Virus record (IMG/VR): IMGVR_UViG_3300015360_000170
Span: 1-26,561 of that record
Reading direction: 5' to 3' (one strand)
DNA from: a virus
Length of the DNA stretch: 26,561 nt
Shown here in pieces: positions 8,720-15,295 of the stretch (positions are counted from its first letter, which is position 1; each line of letters starts with the position of its first letter). The position numbers and the translations under genes are program-made. Below the pieces are notes generated by a model, which was not told where the DNA came from, searched no databases, and saw only the letters and a list, made by a program, of their open reading frames with translations.

Positions 8720-9835
8720 ATGAATAATCCAATAAGTAACATGGTTAATACGGATTTTACCTTTGAAGATATATCTAATATCTCAAATCTAATGGGGTTT
8801 GGTGTTATAGTGTATAGTATAAAAGGTAAACCTATATTTATTAACGATTTCGTGTCTACTTATTTGGGTTACTCATCTTTAGTTGATGTTGATAATGTTG
8901 TAGTTATTCCTAAAGAAGAATCTTTTAAGTGTTCTTGTGAAGAATGCGAATTTATACCAAAGATAGTCAGAGGTGATATTAATCATTATACTTTTGATAA
9001 AAAATACAATATTAATGGTAAACAATTATGGGCAAGGGTTACTGCTACTAAAATATCATGGAAAGGCTTAACTCATATTGTAACTATGCTACAAGATATT
9101 ACAGAGGTGAAACTATATCAGGAAAAACTAATCTTAGCTAAAGAAGAAATGGAGGAGTTAATATATTTAACTTCTCATGACCTAAGAGGACCAACAAACT
9201 CTATAAGATCTTTAATTGATATGTTTAATATTGAATACCGAAAAACTATAAAAGATAAAGGTGGAAACGGGATTAAATACTTAGATTTTATATCTAAATC
9301 AGTAAATAGGTCCAAGAATCTAATAGATAATTTACTGGATTATTCTACTACACTTAAAAGTACAGAAGATAAGAAAAAAGAACATATAAACATAAAAAAC
9401 ATCCTAGTTGGCATTTGTGAAGATCTAGAGACATACAATAACGATCATAATTTTGAGATAAAGCTGGAAATAGAAGTTAATGTAATATTTGCACATAAAT
9501 CCGAAATCTATGCTTTATTTCAAAATTTAATATCCAATGCTATTAAATACTCAAAAAAAAACCACAAAAACTTAATAACAATTAAATCTGACATAGAGGG
9601 TGATAATTGGATTTTTCATGTATCTGATACTGGTTTAGGTATTGAAGAAAAATACTTTAATAAAATTTTTCTAGTATTTAAAAGGTTGCACACTAAAGAA
9701 GAAATTGAAGGTACTGGTATAGGGTTAGCACATTGTAAGAAAATATTAGAATTACATAACGGTGAAATTGAGGTTGACTCTGTTTATGGTGAAGGTAGTG
9801 TTTTCAGAGTTACTATACCAATTACAGGAGAATAA
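8720..9835 (+). CDS. Soluble sensor histidine kinase (PAS - HisKA - HATPase)
   Basis: This 371-residue protein contains a complete two-component sensor kinase core. Residues about 25-130 look like a PAS sensor domain ending in the typical ...MLQDITE. A short linker helix leads to the H-box LTSHDLRGP, with phospho-acceptor H153. The catalytic domain has the N-box NLISNAIKYS (N273), G1 SDTGLGI (D303), F-box FLVFKRL and G2 GTGIGL (G331), ending in EVDSVYGEGSVFRVTIPI. No transmembrane segment or signal peptide is seen, so it should be cytoplasmic. The PAS domain carries a cysteine cluster C71-x-C73-x-x-C76, which might bind metal or sense redox state. No response regulator or receiver domain is encoded in the window, so a host regulator or a phage gene elsewhere would be the target. 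It is closely spaced with the GroES genes on both sides and probably co-transcribed. All key catalytic residues look intact. Confidence 0.93.
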   Translation: MNNPISNMVNTDFTFEDISNISNLMGFGVIVYSIKGKPIFINDFVSTYLGYSSLVDVDNVVVIPKEESFKCSCEECEFIPKIVRGDINHYTFDKKYNINGKQLWARVTATKISWKGLTHIVTMLQDITEVKLYQEKLILAKEEMEELIYLTSHDLRGPTNSIRSLIDMFNIEYRKTIKDKGGNGIKYLDFISKSVNRSKNLIDNLLDYSTTLKSTEDKKKEHINIKNILVGICEDLETYNNDHNFEIKLEIEVNVIFAHKSEIYALFQNLISNAIKYSKKNHKNLITIKSDIEGDNWIFHVSDTGLGIEEKYFNKIFLVFKRLHTKEEIEGTGIGLAHCKKILELHNGEIEVDSVYGEGSVFRVTIPITGE

Positions 9836-9852
9836 AAAATAAAAAATAGATA

Positions 9853-10167
9853 ATGAATAATGCAGAAAATGTAACACTAGAATCAATAAAACCTATAGGT
9901 CACAGAGTCCTAATTAAACCTGACCCAGAAAAAGAAGTATACGAAGACTCAGGCTTGATAATCCCAGAGACCCTAAGAAAGATGATGCTAATAGGTACTA
10001 TAATTGCAACTGGTGAAGGTACTAGATCAAGCCCAATGAAAGTTAAAATTGGTGACAGAGTAATTTATCCTAGAGCAGTAAAACAAAAAACTTGGATAAT
10101 TCAGGGTGAAACATACCTATTTTGTATACAGCAAGATTTAATAATGAGAGAGATTAATCAAAAATAA
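9853..10167 (+). CDS. GroES-like co-chaperonin (copy 2)
   Basis: This 104-residue protein has the GroES layout: IKPIGHRVLIKPDPEKE, then a mobile-loop-like EDSGLIIPETLRK, GTIIATGEG, VKIGDRVIYP, a strand pair, and the terminal segment ETYLFCIQQDLIMREI. It diverges clearly from copy 1 in the C-terminal half. Co-chaperonins cap GroEL; different loops would change affinity or client choice. It lies 17 bases after the histidine kinase gene and is the last gene before a strong terminator hairpin, so it closes the operon that begins with the polymerase N-terminal half. The call is firm for family, weaker for function. Confidence 0.85.
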   Translation: MNNAENVTLESIKPIGHRVLIKPDPEKEVYEDSGLIIPETLRKMMLIGTIIATGEGTRSSPMKVKIGDRVIYPRAVKQKTWIIQGETYLFCIQQDLIMREINQK

Positions 10168-10170
10168 ATT

Positions 10171-10213
10171 TAAAAATATCCAAAATTTTATCTTAAAATT
10201 TTGGATATTTTTA
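10171..10213 (+). terminator. Strong 20-bp hairpin after GroES copy 2
   Basis: The arms 10171-10190 and 10194-10213 are perfectly complementary with a 3-base loop (TCT), and the right arm ends in a run of five T. It begins 3 bases after the GroES copy 2 stop codon. The stem is A+T-rich and symmetrical, so it could act in either direction. Confidence 0.85.
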
Positions 10214-10231
10214 TTATAATGCCTATATTTG
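10200..10231 (+). promoter_or_regulatory. Candidate Bacteroidota-type promoter for the clamp gene
   Basis: TTTG (10200-10203), exactly 20 bases, then TATATTTG (10224-10231): a full match to the TTTG, 19-21, TAnnTTTG pattern known for Bacteroides and Flavobacterium. The -33 element lies in the right arm of the preceding terminator. The leader to the ATG at 10268 would be about 30 bases. Confidence 0.65.
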
Positions 10232-10267
10232 GAGTATAATAGAAAACTATAACAAAGAAACAAGAAT

Positions 10268-11044
10268 ATGAAAATATCAGACATAAACATAGTAAAATTT
10301 ATAATCTTCGCTAAAAAGAGTTTAGATATATCGGATGGTGTATTTTTCACTATAGACTTAAAAAATAAAAGGTTTACTGCTTCACCCTACACCAAGACTA
10401 GACAAGTGCTGATGGTAGTTGATGAACCTCTCGATAGTTATTTTAAAACAATAAAAGCAGACAAAGGAGAGGAAATTCCAGATGAAATTAAAATAGGCAT
10501 TTCTTCTGCAACCATAAATAAAGTTCTAGATATTGCAGGTAAAAGCGAAAAACTAAAACTAACAATAAATACTTACGAAGAGGAAAACTTCAAAAATCTA
10601 GCAAGATTAGTTAGATTTTATGATAGTGATTTCAGGATTGAAAAAAAGTGTATACACCCAACCATACCTTTTATTCAGATAGATTCAGACAAGATTAGCT
10701 CCATTATGGACAGTTCTGATTCAGACGCCACATTTACAATTACCAGCAGCACAATAACAAAACTAAAAAGAGATTTCTTTGTTTTAGATGATGTAGTTAA
10801 TTATACTATAGTTACATTTGTTAACCATAAAGGAGAACTACACGTCAAGGGCGAGACTTGGAGTTACAAAATAGATGGGGTTACACTAGACCCCGACATT
10901 GAATTAGACTTTAAGTTTTCAAAATCTTATTTTAACTTTTTAGATAGCAAACCAAACTCTTATGAGTTATCCCTGGTTAATGATAAAATGATAATAAAAG
11001 ATCCAATTACAAATATAGCTTTAGTATTTGCTAGATACTATTAA
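10268..11044 (+). CDS. 45: Probable DNA sliding clamp (T4 gp45-like)
   Basis: This 258-residue protein has no catalytic motif. It shows alternating short strands and a start (MKISDINIVKFIIFAKKSL) resembling gp45 (MKLSKDTTALLKNFATI). The C-terminal part also follows gp45: a GELHVKG strand, a hydrophobic F.F...YFNFL segment, then a NSYELSLVNDKMII strand and a final IALVFARYY. T4 gp45 is 228 residues, so size fits. A clamp ring would tether the split polymerase whose two halves flank this region. No clamp-loader genes (44/62) are in the window. Similarity is weak by eye, so this rests on pattern plus position. It starts a transcription unit behind a terminator and a good promoter match. Confidence 0.55.
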   Translation: MKISDINIVKFIIFAKKSLDISDGVFFTIDLKNKRFTASPYTKTRQVLMVVDEPLDSYFKTIKADKGEEIPDEIKIGISSATINKVLDIAGKSEKLKLTINTYEEENFKNLARLVRFYDSDFRIEKKCIHPTIPFIQIDSDKISSIMDSSDSDATFTITSSTITKLKRDFFVLDDVVNYTIVTFVNHKGELHVKGETWSYKIDGVTLDPDIELDFKFSKSYFNFLDSKPNSYELSLVNDKMIIKDPITNIALVFARYY

Positions 11045-11107
11045 AATAATAAGTATACAGGAGTAAACAATTAAAATTATCATTTAATATTGTGTAATAA
11101 ATATAAA

Positions 11108-11115
11108 GATAAATA
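11108..11115 (+). promoter_or_regulatory. GATAAATA element (possible late-promoter -10)
   Basis: GATAAATA followed by A lies 23 bases before the ATG at 11139. It differs by one base from the T4 late promoter TATAAATA, and the same 9-mer precedes the genes at 22080 and 22840. A+T-rich sequence makes chance matches common. Confidence 0.25.
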
Positions 11116-11138
11116 ATTAAAATATAATAACTAAAAAA

Positions 11139-11438
11139 ATGAACTATAAAATAACACTAACCGACGAAGATAAAAGTGTGGAGTTAAATTTATCTACCGA
11201 GCTAATTGAAAACTGCAGAAAAACTGGTTTCGATAGAATAGGTGTAGCATTTATTAAACTTGCTAACATGCTACAAGAATACAAGAACACTGAACTAGCT
11301 GATGTTGAAGCTAAATCAACTGTACTAGAAGGAACCATGCTAGAAGAATTTAAGAAACAAGAAGTAGTAGCTACAGAAGTTGAACCTGTAAAAGAAGTTG
11401 TAAAGACTACTAAAAAAGTAACAACTAAGAAAAAGTAA
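11139..11438 (+). CDS. Small hypothetical protein with Lys-rich C-terminus
   Basis: This 99-residue protein is of unknown function. The N-terminal 65 residues look like a small mixed fold (YKITLTDEDKSVELNLSTEL...FIKLANMLQEY). The rest is a flexible Val/Glu/Lys tail ending TTKKVTTKKK. It has no cysteine pair or membrane segment. A 94-base A+T-rich gap separates it from the clamp gene and holds a GATAAATA element but no hairpin. It is followed 16 bases later by the zinc-ribbon gene. Confidence 0.65.
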   Translation: MNYKITLTDEDKSVELNLSTELIENCRKTGFDRIGVAFIKLANMLQEYKNTELADVEAKSTVLEGTMLEEFKKQEVVATEVEPVKEVVKTTKKVTTKKK

Positions 11439-11454
11439 TAAAACATATAAAGAC

Positions 11455-11811
11455 ATGACAGATAACACGACAAAGGTAATATTTAAAGAAGTATACTCAA
11501 AGGCAGTACCATTATACGTAGAAATACAATGTAATGATTGTACTATAGGTAAATTAGAAGGTGTACAATTAGTTGGTCAAAACGACAAAGGAACCCACAT
11601 GGTTTTACATGTATGTACTAACTGTAATAAAGAAGAGATTTTTGAAGGACAGTCATTTCCAACAATCACACACAAAAAGGGCAACCTAATAGGAAACTCA
11701 GAAAAACTAGACATTTTTCTTGCTCCTAAAGCTAATGAAGTTGTACCTGAGTATAACAAACCCAAACCAAAAGAAGAAAAACTTAAGTCTAGCTCTATAA
11801 TAATACCATAG
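11455..11811 (+). CDS. Small zinc-ribbon protein
   Basis: This 118-residue protein has two CxxC knuckles, C26-N-D-C29 and C54-T-N-C57, separated by 24 residues of predicted strand. This is the classic layout of a zinc ribbon binding one Zn(II). Small phage zinc-ribbon proteins often bind nucleic acid or RNA polymerase, but nothing here fixes the partner. The C-terminal 35 residues are Pro/Lys/Glu-rich and probably disordered. The leader TAAAGACATG is shared with GroES copy 1 and uvsX. It is the last gene before the hairpin that precedes the C-terminal half of the polymerase. Confidence 0.75.
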   Translation: MTDNTTKVIFKEVYSKAVPLYVEIQCNDCTIGKLEGVQLVGQNDKGTHMVLHVCTNCNKEEIFEGQSFPTITHKKGNLIGNSEKLDIFLAPKANEVVPEYNKPKPKEEKLKSSSIIIP

Positions 11812-11850
11812 TTATATTAGAGTCAGCCTATCTCTACTTAAAGAAAGTCC

Positions 11851-11883
11851 AGAAAACCTATCTAAATTATAGATAGGTTTTCT
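11851..11883 (+). terminator. 13-bp hairpin upstream of polymerase C-terminal half
   Basis: The arms 11851-11863 (AGAAAACCTATCT) and 11871-11883 are perfectly complementary with a 7-base loop, AAATTAT. It sits 40 bases after the zinc-ribbon stop. The run of T is short and inside the right arm, so it could be a terminator or a processing/regulatory hairpin. No promoter match was found between it and the next ATG at 11913. Confidence 0.7.
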
Positions 11884-11912
11884 AGTTATTAATATAAACT
11901 TTAACCCCACTA

Positions 11913-13109
11913 ATGATACACAAAAATGAGCCTTTAACCGAAGAAGAAATAAGCACCTTATCAGAAGAACAAATCCTAGAAAGAATAGATCATATAAATA
12001 TCAGACTAGGTGTAGAGTTTAACACCGAACAAAGTCTTAAATTATGGATGAACTCTTCTTACGGTACTTTCGGATCACCTTTCTTTATACTCAGTAACCC
12101 TAGAGTAGCTGAAGCAATCACATCAACAGGGAAATCCATTATTCTACATACTGAAAAAATAACCAATGATTATTTCATGAATGATTGGCATAAAGATACC
12201 GAGCTACACAAAAATTTAGGTATCACACAAAAAGTTAAACCACTTGAAAATCCTGTAATAGTTTACGCTCATACAGATTCTAATTATTTTAGTTTTGATG
12301 AGCTCTTAACCTCATGTGGTATGGATAAAATGCCAGAAAAAGAAACAAGAGATTTTCTGATTAAATTAGACTCTACTTTTTTATCACCTTTTTATGATAA
12401 GTCCTTTGACGAATTTACTTCCAAAAGAAATCTTAAAAATGACCTAGTATTTGAAACTGAATCTATAGCTAGAAAAATGGTAATTCTAGCAGTAAATATT
12501 AACTTCCAGAATATATCTATGTACGATGGTCAATTCAGCGACTCAGATAAAGTTGTCTTGAAGTACACTGGAGGTAAGATTAAATCCTCAACAACTCCAA
12601 AATTTGCTAGAAATATACTTAAATCATTGTTTGAGATGATTTCTGATCATAGACATGACATTACTATACCAATGCTAACCAAAAAACTTAAAGAGATAAA
12701 AAAAGAAATAATGGTAGTATCTATAGATGAAATAGCAGAAACAGGTAAAATGACAAATTACGAACAATATGTAATAGAGGATAAAGATAACCTTATAACA
12801 AAAAAAGGTACTCCATTTAGAGTATCAGCAGCTGCAAAATACAACCATGCATTATACAAACAAAAAGACTCCGTGAGAAATAGGTATAAACCAATTATTG
12901 ATAGTAAGATAAAAGTTTACTCCACAACAAAAGGTGAATATTTCGCTTATAATCTAGGTGAATATCCTTTGGAGTTTGCACCACCACCAGATAGAGAGGG
13001 GCTATTTGATAAGTTTATACTAAAAACAGTTAATGATATTCTAGAGAGATCCATGAAAGTCTCACCTTTAAGTAGAAGTCTAGTTTATGCTAAACCGTTA
13101 TTTGGTTGA
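11913..13109 (+). CDS. 43: Family B DNA polymerase, C-terminal half (fingers motif B, palm motif C, thumb)
   Basis: This 398-residue protein supplies what the gene at 4720-6432 lacks. Motif B is KLWMNSSYGTFG (K43, N47, Y50, G51). Motif C is YAHTDSNYF with the essential metal ligand D122. SSTPKFARNIL and PFRVSAAAKYNHAL match thumb-region segments of T4/RB69 gp43. The protein begins about 40 residues before motif B, at the opposite side of the fingers tip from where the N-terminal half stops, so the pair would reassemble as one enzyme with a break in an exposed loop. Motif C has His (H120) where family B enzymes normally have the first Asp of DTDS; the second, metal-binding Asp is kept. Split gp43 genes are known in some T4-like phages (for example Aeromonas phage 25). 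It is bracketed by hairpins on both sides. Confidence 0.92.
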   Translation: MIHKNEPLTEEEISTLSEEQILERIDHINIRLGVEFNTEQSLKLWMNSSYGTFGSPFFILSNPRVAEAITSTGKSIILHTEKITNDYFMNDWHKDTELHKNLGITQKVKPLENPVIVYAHTDSNYFSFDELLTSCGMDKMPEKETRDFLIKLDSTFLSPFYDKSFDEFTSKRNLKNDLVFETESIARKMVILAVNINFQNISMYDGQFSDSDKVVLKYTGGKIKSSTTPKFARNILKSLFEMISDHRHDITIPMLTKKLKEIKKEIMVVSIDEIAETGKMTNYEQYVIEDKDNLITKKGTPFRVSAAAKYNHALYKQKDSVRNRYKPIIDSKIKVYSTTKGEYFAYNLGEYPLEFAPPPDREGLFDKFILKTVNDILERSMKVSPLSRSLVYAKPLFG

Positions 13110-13143
13110 AATTAACAAAAATTTATAGACAAAATTCTAAAAG

Positions 13144-13181
13144 ACTTGTAAAATTAGTTAAATCTAACTAATTTTACAAGT
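13144..13181 (+). terminator. 17-bp hairpin after polymerase C-terminal half
   Basis: The arms 13144-13160 and 13165-13181 are perfectly complementary with loop AATC. It lies 35 bases after the polymerase stop, with an A+T-only end and no long T run. Terminator is the most likely role. It overlaps a possible promoter. Confidence 0.75.
13145..13176 (+). promoter_or_regulatory. Weak candidate promoter inside the hairpin before 13201
   Basis: CTTG (13145-13148), 20 bases, TAATTTTA (13169-13176). This fits the TTG, about 20, TAnnTTTG pattern with mismatches at the first -33 base and the last -7 base. Spacing is the same as in the other candidates, and the start of transcription would leave a leader of about 20 bases. 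Being inside an inverted repeat weakens the call. Confidence 0.3.
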
Positions 13182-13200
13182 AAAATTTAAAAGTAAAAGT

Positions 13201-13623
13201 ATGTTTCAAACTGGTAGCGATTTACCTAACTCAGATGATTCTGAAGATAAACCAGGTATATCAGAAGACACCCAAATCAAAGAGGAATCTTTCGATTATC
13301 TCGATATTAAAATGGAAAGAATATTAGGAATAAAATATTCACTATTAGTTAAGTCAGCAAGATTAGGTATAAATGTTGACCTCATTATTAGAATAGATTA
13401 TTTGTCCATTGATTTTGATTTAATCTTAAACGGAGAATTAGCATGCTCTAATTTTTGTAAGTTACAAAATAACGGAGCTAATGGTGTGGAGTTAAAAATA
13501 AAAGTAGATGAATCTAATTACACCCAACTAAAAGATCCTACTACATTCTATAAAGAACTAATAAATCAAATAACAAAATATTATGAAAATAGAACCAATA
13601 GAAAAAGTCAAACAAGAATATGA
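13201..13623 (+). CDS. Hypothetical acidic protein upstream of GroES copy 3
   Basis: This 140-residue protein is one I do not recognise. The first 30 residues are Asp/Glu/Ser-rich and likely disordered (SDLPNSDDSEDKPGISEDTQ). The rest alternates short hydrophobic strands and helices, with a basic end (YYENRTNRKSQTRI). There are no paired metal ligands, although single Cys residues occur around the motif CSNFCK. Its end overlaps the next gene's start by 41 bases in another frame, suggesting translational coupling with the co-chaperonin. Confidence 0.65.
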   Translation: MFQTGSDLPNSDDSEDKPGISEDTQIKEESFDYLDIKMERILGIKYSLLVKSARLGINVDLIIRIDYLSIDFDLILNGELACSNFCKLQNNGANGVELKIKVDESNYTQLKDPTTFYKELINQITKYYENRTNRKSQTRI

Positions 13624-14011
13624 TGTTTTTGATTCATTTCTAATAGTAAGAGTACAATATCTACCAGCAGAACTTAGAACCGAGTCTGGACTTATCTTAG
13701 GCTTTAATAATACCCCAGCAGAAAAAACTATATATTTTGGTGGAGTAATTATAGCTGTAGGTGATGCTGTGGTTAACAAAAAACTTAAGTTAGGTATGAG
13801 AGTTTTAGTTAAAGCATTTTCTGGTCAGAAAGTATATCATCTAGGTGATGAAAACGCTGATAATGACTATGTTAGGTTTGATGAATCTGACATAGCAGCA
13901 GTAATGGATCAGACTGTTGATCTAACACCAATCAAGAACTTCACATTGATTGATAGAGAAGCATTAAAATTAAAAAATCCTAACTTTCCTATAAATAATA
14001 TAACATTATAA
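13583..14011 (+). CDS. GroES-like co-chaperonin (copy 3, extended)
   Basis: This 142-residue protein is longer than GroES (about 97) and T4 gp31 (111). Residues about 15-65 read as a co-chaperonin: FLIVRVQYL, a mobile-loop-like RTESGLILGFNNTPAEK, then GGVIIAVGDAV and LKLGMRVLVKAF. TESGL is also the T4 gp31 loop motif. The C-terminal 50 residues (after DNDYVRFDESDIAAVM) extend beyond the family and are unassigned. No internal Met before the conserved part offers a later start, so the 41-base overlap with the upstream gene is probably real. It lies 4 bases before uvsX. This copy looks closest in style to phage gp31-type proteins; the family call is good but divergence is high. Confidence 0.75.
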   Translation: MKIEPIEKVKQEYDVFDSFLIVRVQYLPAELRTESGLILGFNNTPAEKTIYFGGVIIAVGDAVVNKKLKLGMRVLVKAFSGQKVYHLGDENADNDYVRFDESDIAAVMDQTVDLTPIKNFTLIDREALKLKNPNFPINNITL

Positions 14012-14015
14012 AGAC

Positions 14016-15224
14016 ATGGCAAAAATACAAGAGATAACAACATTTGAAGATTTAGTGGAGTTTCAAAGAAAATTAAATCCTAATTCAGACAGAATGGATT
14101 TATCTACTTATTCAGATGTAGAAGGATATATTCATACTGGTAGTTACATACTAAATGCCTGTATATCTGGTAGATTAACAGGAGGGATACCTCTGAACAA
14201 GATAGTAGCATTCGCTGGGGATTCTCAGACAGGTAAAACCCTAAGTTGTTTGAATATAGCTAGGTCTGCACAAAAAATGGGATATAATGTTGTGTATTAT
14301 GATACTGAAAATGCAGTTACAGAGGACACGATGACAGCATTTGGTGTTGATCCTAAAAGAGTATTATACAATCCTATATCTGTAGTTGAGGACTTAAAGC
14401 ATAATCTAGTTCAGATGTTAAACGCATTAATGGAAACTAAAAAGGCAGGAAAAGAAGTACCTAAACTTTTAATAGTTATAGATAGTTTAAGTCAACTAGG
14501 TACTTTGAAGTCTGAAGTGGATGCTGATTCAGGTAAAAATATCACCGATATGACTAGAGCTAAAGCAATCAAGAATATGTTTCAGCTTATTACTAACAAG
14601 ATTGGTTACTTAAAATACCCTATGATTTTCACTAATCATACTTACGAAAATATTGGTGGATTTCTTAAAGCACACGAGAAAATAAAAATTACTGGTGGTA
14701 AAGCTATTGAGTATACTGCATCCGTTATAATTCACTATTCCAGGACTCAATTAGATGTGGATAAAGGTAAATCAGAAAAAACAGGTATTACTGTTATAGC
14801 ACAACCTCTTAAAAATAGATTGGTTAAACCTATGAGAGTCAGCTATCAGATCCCATGGAACAGGGCAATAAACCCCTTTATCGGGCTAGAGCAATTTATT
14901 GAGATTTCAGACGCTAAGTTAGCTGCAGAGATCTGGGAAAAGGTTGGTTTAGGTAGAGGTACTATGAAAACCAATAAAAATGGTGATATTGAGTTTGCAT
15001 TTAAACCTAAATCTACCACTTGGGCTGTAAGACATCTTGATGAAAATGTCAAAAGGTCAGAAGCATCAAGAATATTTAGTGAAGAAATCTTTACTTCAGA
15101 AGTAATAAAAAATTTAGATGAGTTCGTTTACAGAGAGTTTGCATATTCTAATAGTAATATGGATTCAGATTATATAGATGATCTAAATTCTATGTTATCT
15201 TCAGATAACGAAGAAATTTACTAG
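14016..15224 (+). CDS. uvsX: UvsX-type RecA/Rad51 recombinase
   Basis: This 402-residue protein matches T4 UvsX (391) in length and layout. Walker A is GDSQTGKT (K74, T75). Walker B is LLIVIDSLSQL (D156). The conserved DMTRAKAIKNMFQLIT segment follows, then the NHTYE motif and a GGKAIEYTASVI stretch. The end is acidic (DSDYIDDLNSMLSSDNEE), like the regulatory tail of UvsX. UvsX polymerises on single-stranded DNA and drives strand exchange and recombination-dependent replication; its usual partners UvsY and gp32 are not in this window. The leader carries TAAAGACATG, the same start context as two other genes here. A terminator follows directly, so this is the last gene of its unit. Confidence 0.95.
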   Translation: MAKIQEITTFEDLVEFQRKLNPNSDRMDLSTYSDVEGYIHTGSYILNACISGRLTGGIPLNKIVAFAGDSQTGKTLSCLNIARSAQKMGYNVVYYDTENAVTEDTMTAFGVDPKRVLYNPISVVEDLKHNLVQMLNALMETKKAGKEVPKLLIVIDSLSQLGTLKSEVDADSGKNITDMTRAKAIKNMFQLITNKIGYLKYPMIFTNHTYENIGGFLKAHEKIKITGGKAIEYTASVIIHYSRTQLDVDKGKSEKTGITVIAQPLKNRLVKPMRVSYQIPWNRAINPFIGLEQFIEISDAKLAAEIWEKVGLGRGTMKTNKNGDIEFAFKPKSTTWAVRHLDENVKRSEASRIFSEEIFTSEVIKNLDEFVYREFAYSNSNMDSDYIDDLNSMLSSDNEEIY

Positions 15225-15235
15225 AAGTATTAGTA

Positions 15236-15274
15236 AAAAAAGCAAAGATTTTTACAAGAAATCTTTGCTTTTTT
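15236..15274 (+). terminator. 16-bp hairpin with T-tract after uvsX
   Basis: The arms 15236-15251 (six A, then GCAAAGATTT) and 15259-15274 are perfectly complementary around loop TTACAAG. The right arm ends in six T. This is a classic intrinsic terminator shape, 11 bases after the uvsX stop. Confidence 0.9.
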
Positions 15275-15295
15275 AATTAAATTAAACTATATTTA
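15264..15295 (+). promoter_or_regulatory. Candidate Bacteroidota-type promoter overlapping the uvsX terminator
   Basis: TTTG (15264-15267), exactly 20 bases, then TATATTTA (15288-15295), one mismatch from TAnnTTTG. The -33 element is in the right arm of the uvsX terminator. The -7 element runs into the ATG at 15295, so transcripts would start at or after that codon: either the next gene uses a later Met, or the site chiefly serves the helicase gene. Confidence 0.45.

Noticed and set aside
11144-11473. 109-codon - strand ORF
   Set aside because: It is the antisense of the Lys-rich small gene and has Ser/Phe-rich composition typical of shadow frames; all clear genes here are on the + strand.
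4720-13109. Intein, intron or homing endonuclease explaining the split polymerase
   Set aside because: Neither half shows intein splice motifs (no Cys/Ser start block or HN end), the spacer contains no LAGLIDADG, GIY-YIG or HNH gene that I can see, and it holds seven unrelated intact genes. A simple frameshift is ruled out by the distance.
13110-13200. Replication origin between polymerase C-terminal half and the next gene
   Set aside because: The gap is A+T-rich and has a hairpin, but every gap here is; no repeated short motifs or strand switch mark an origin.
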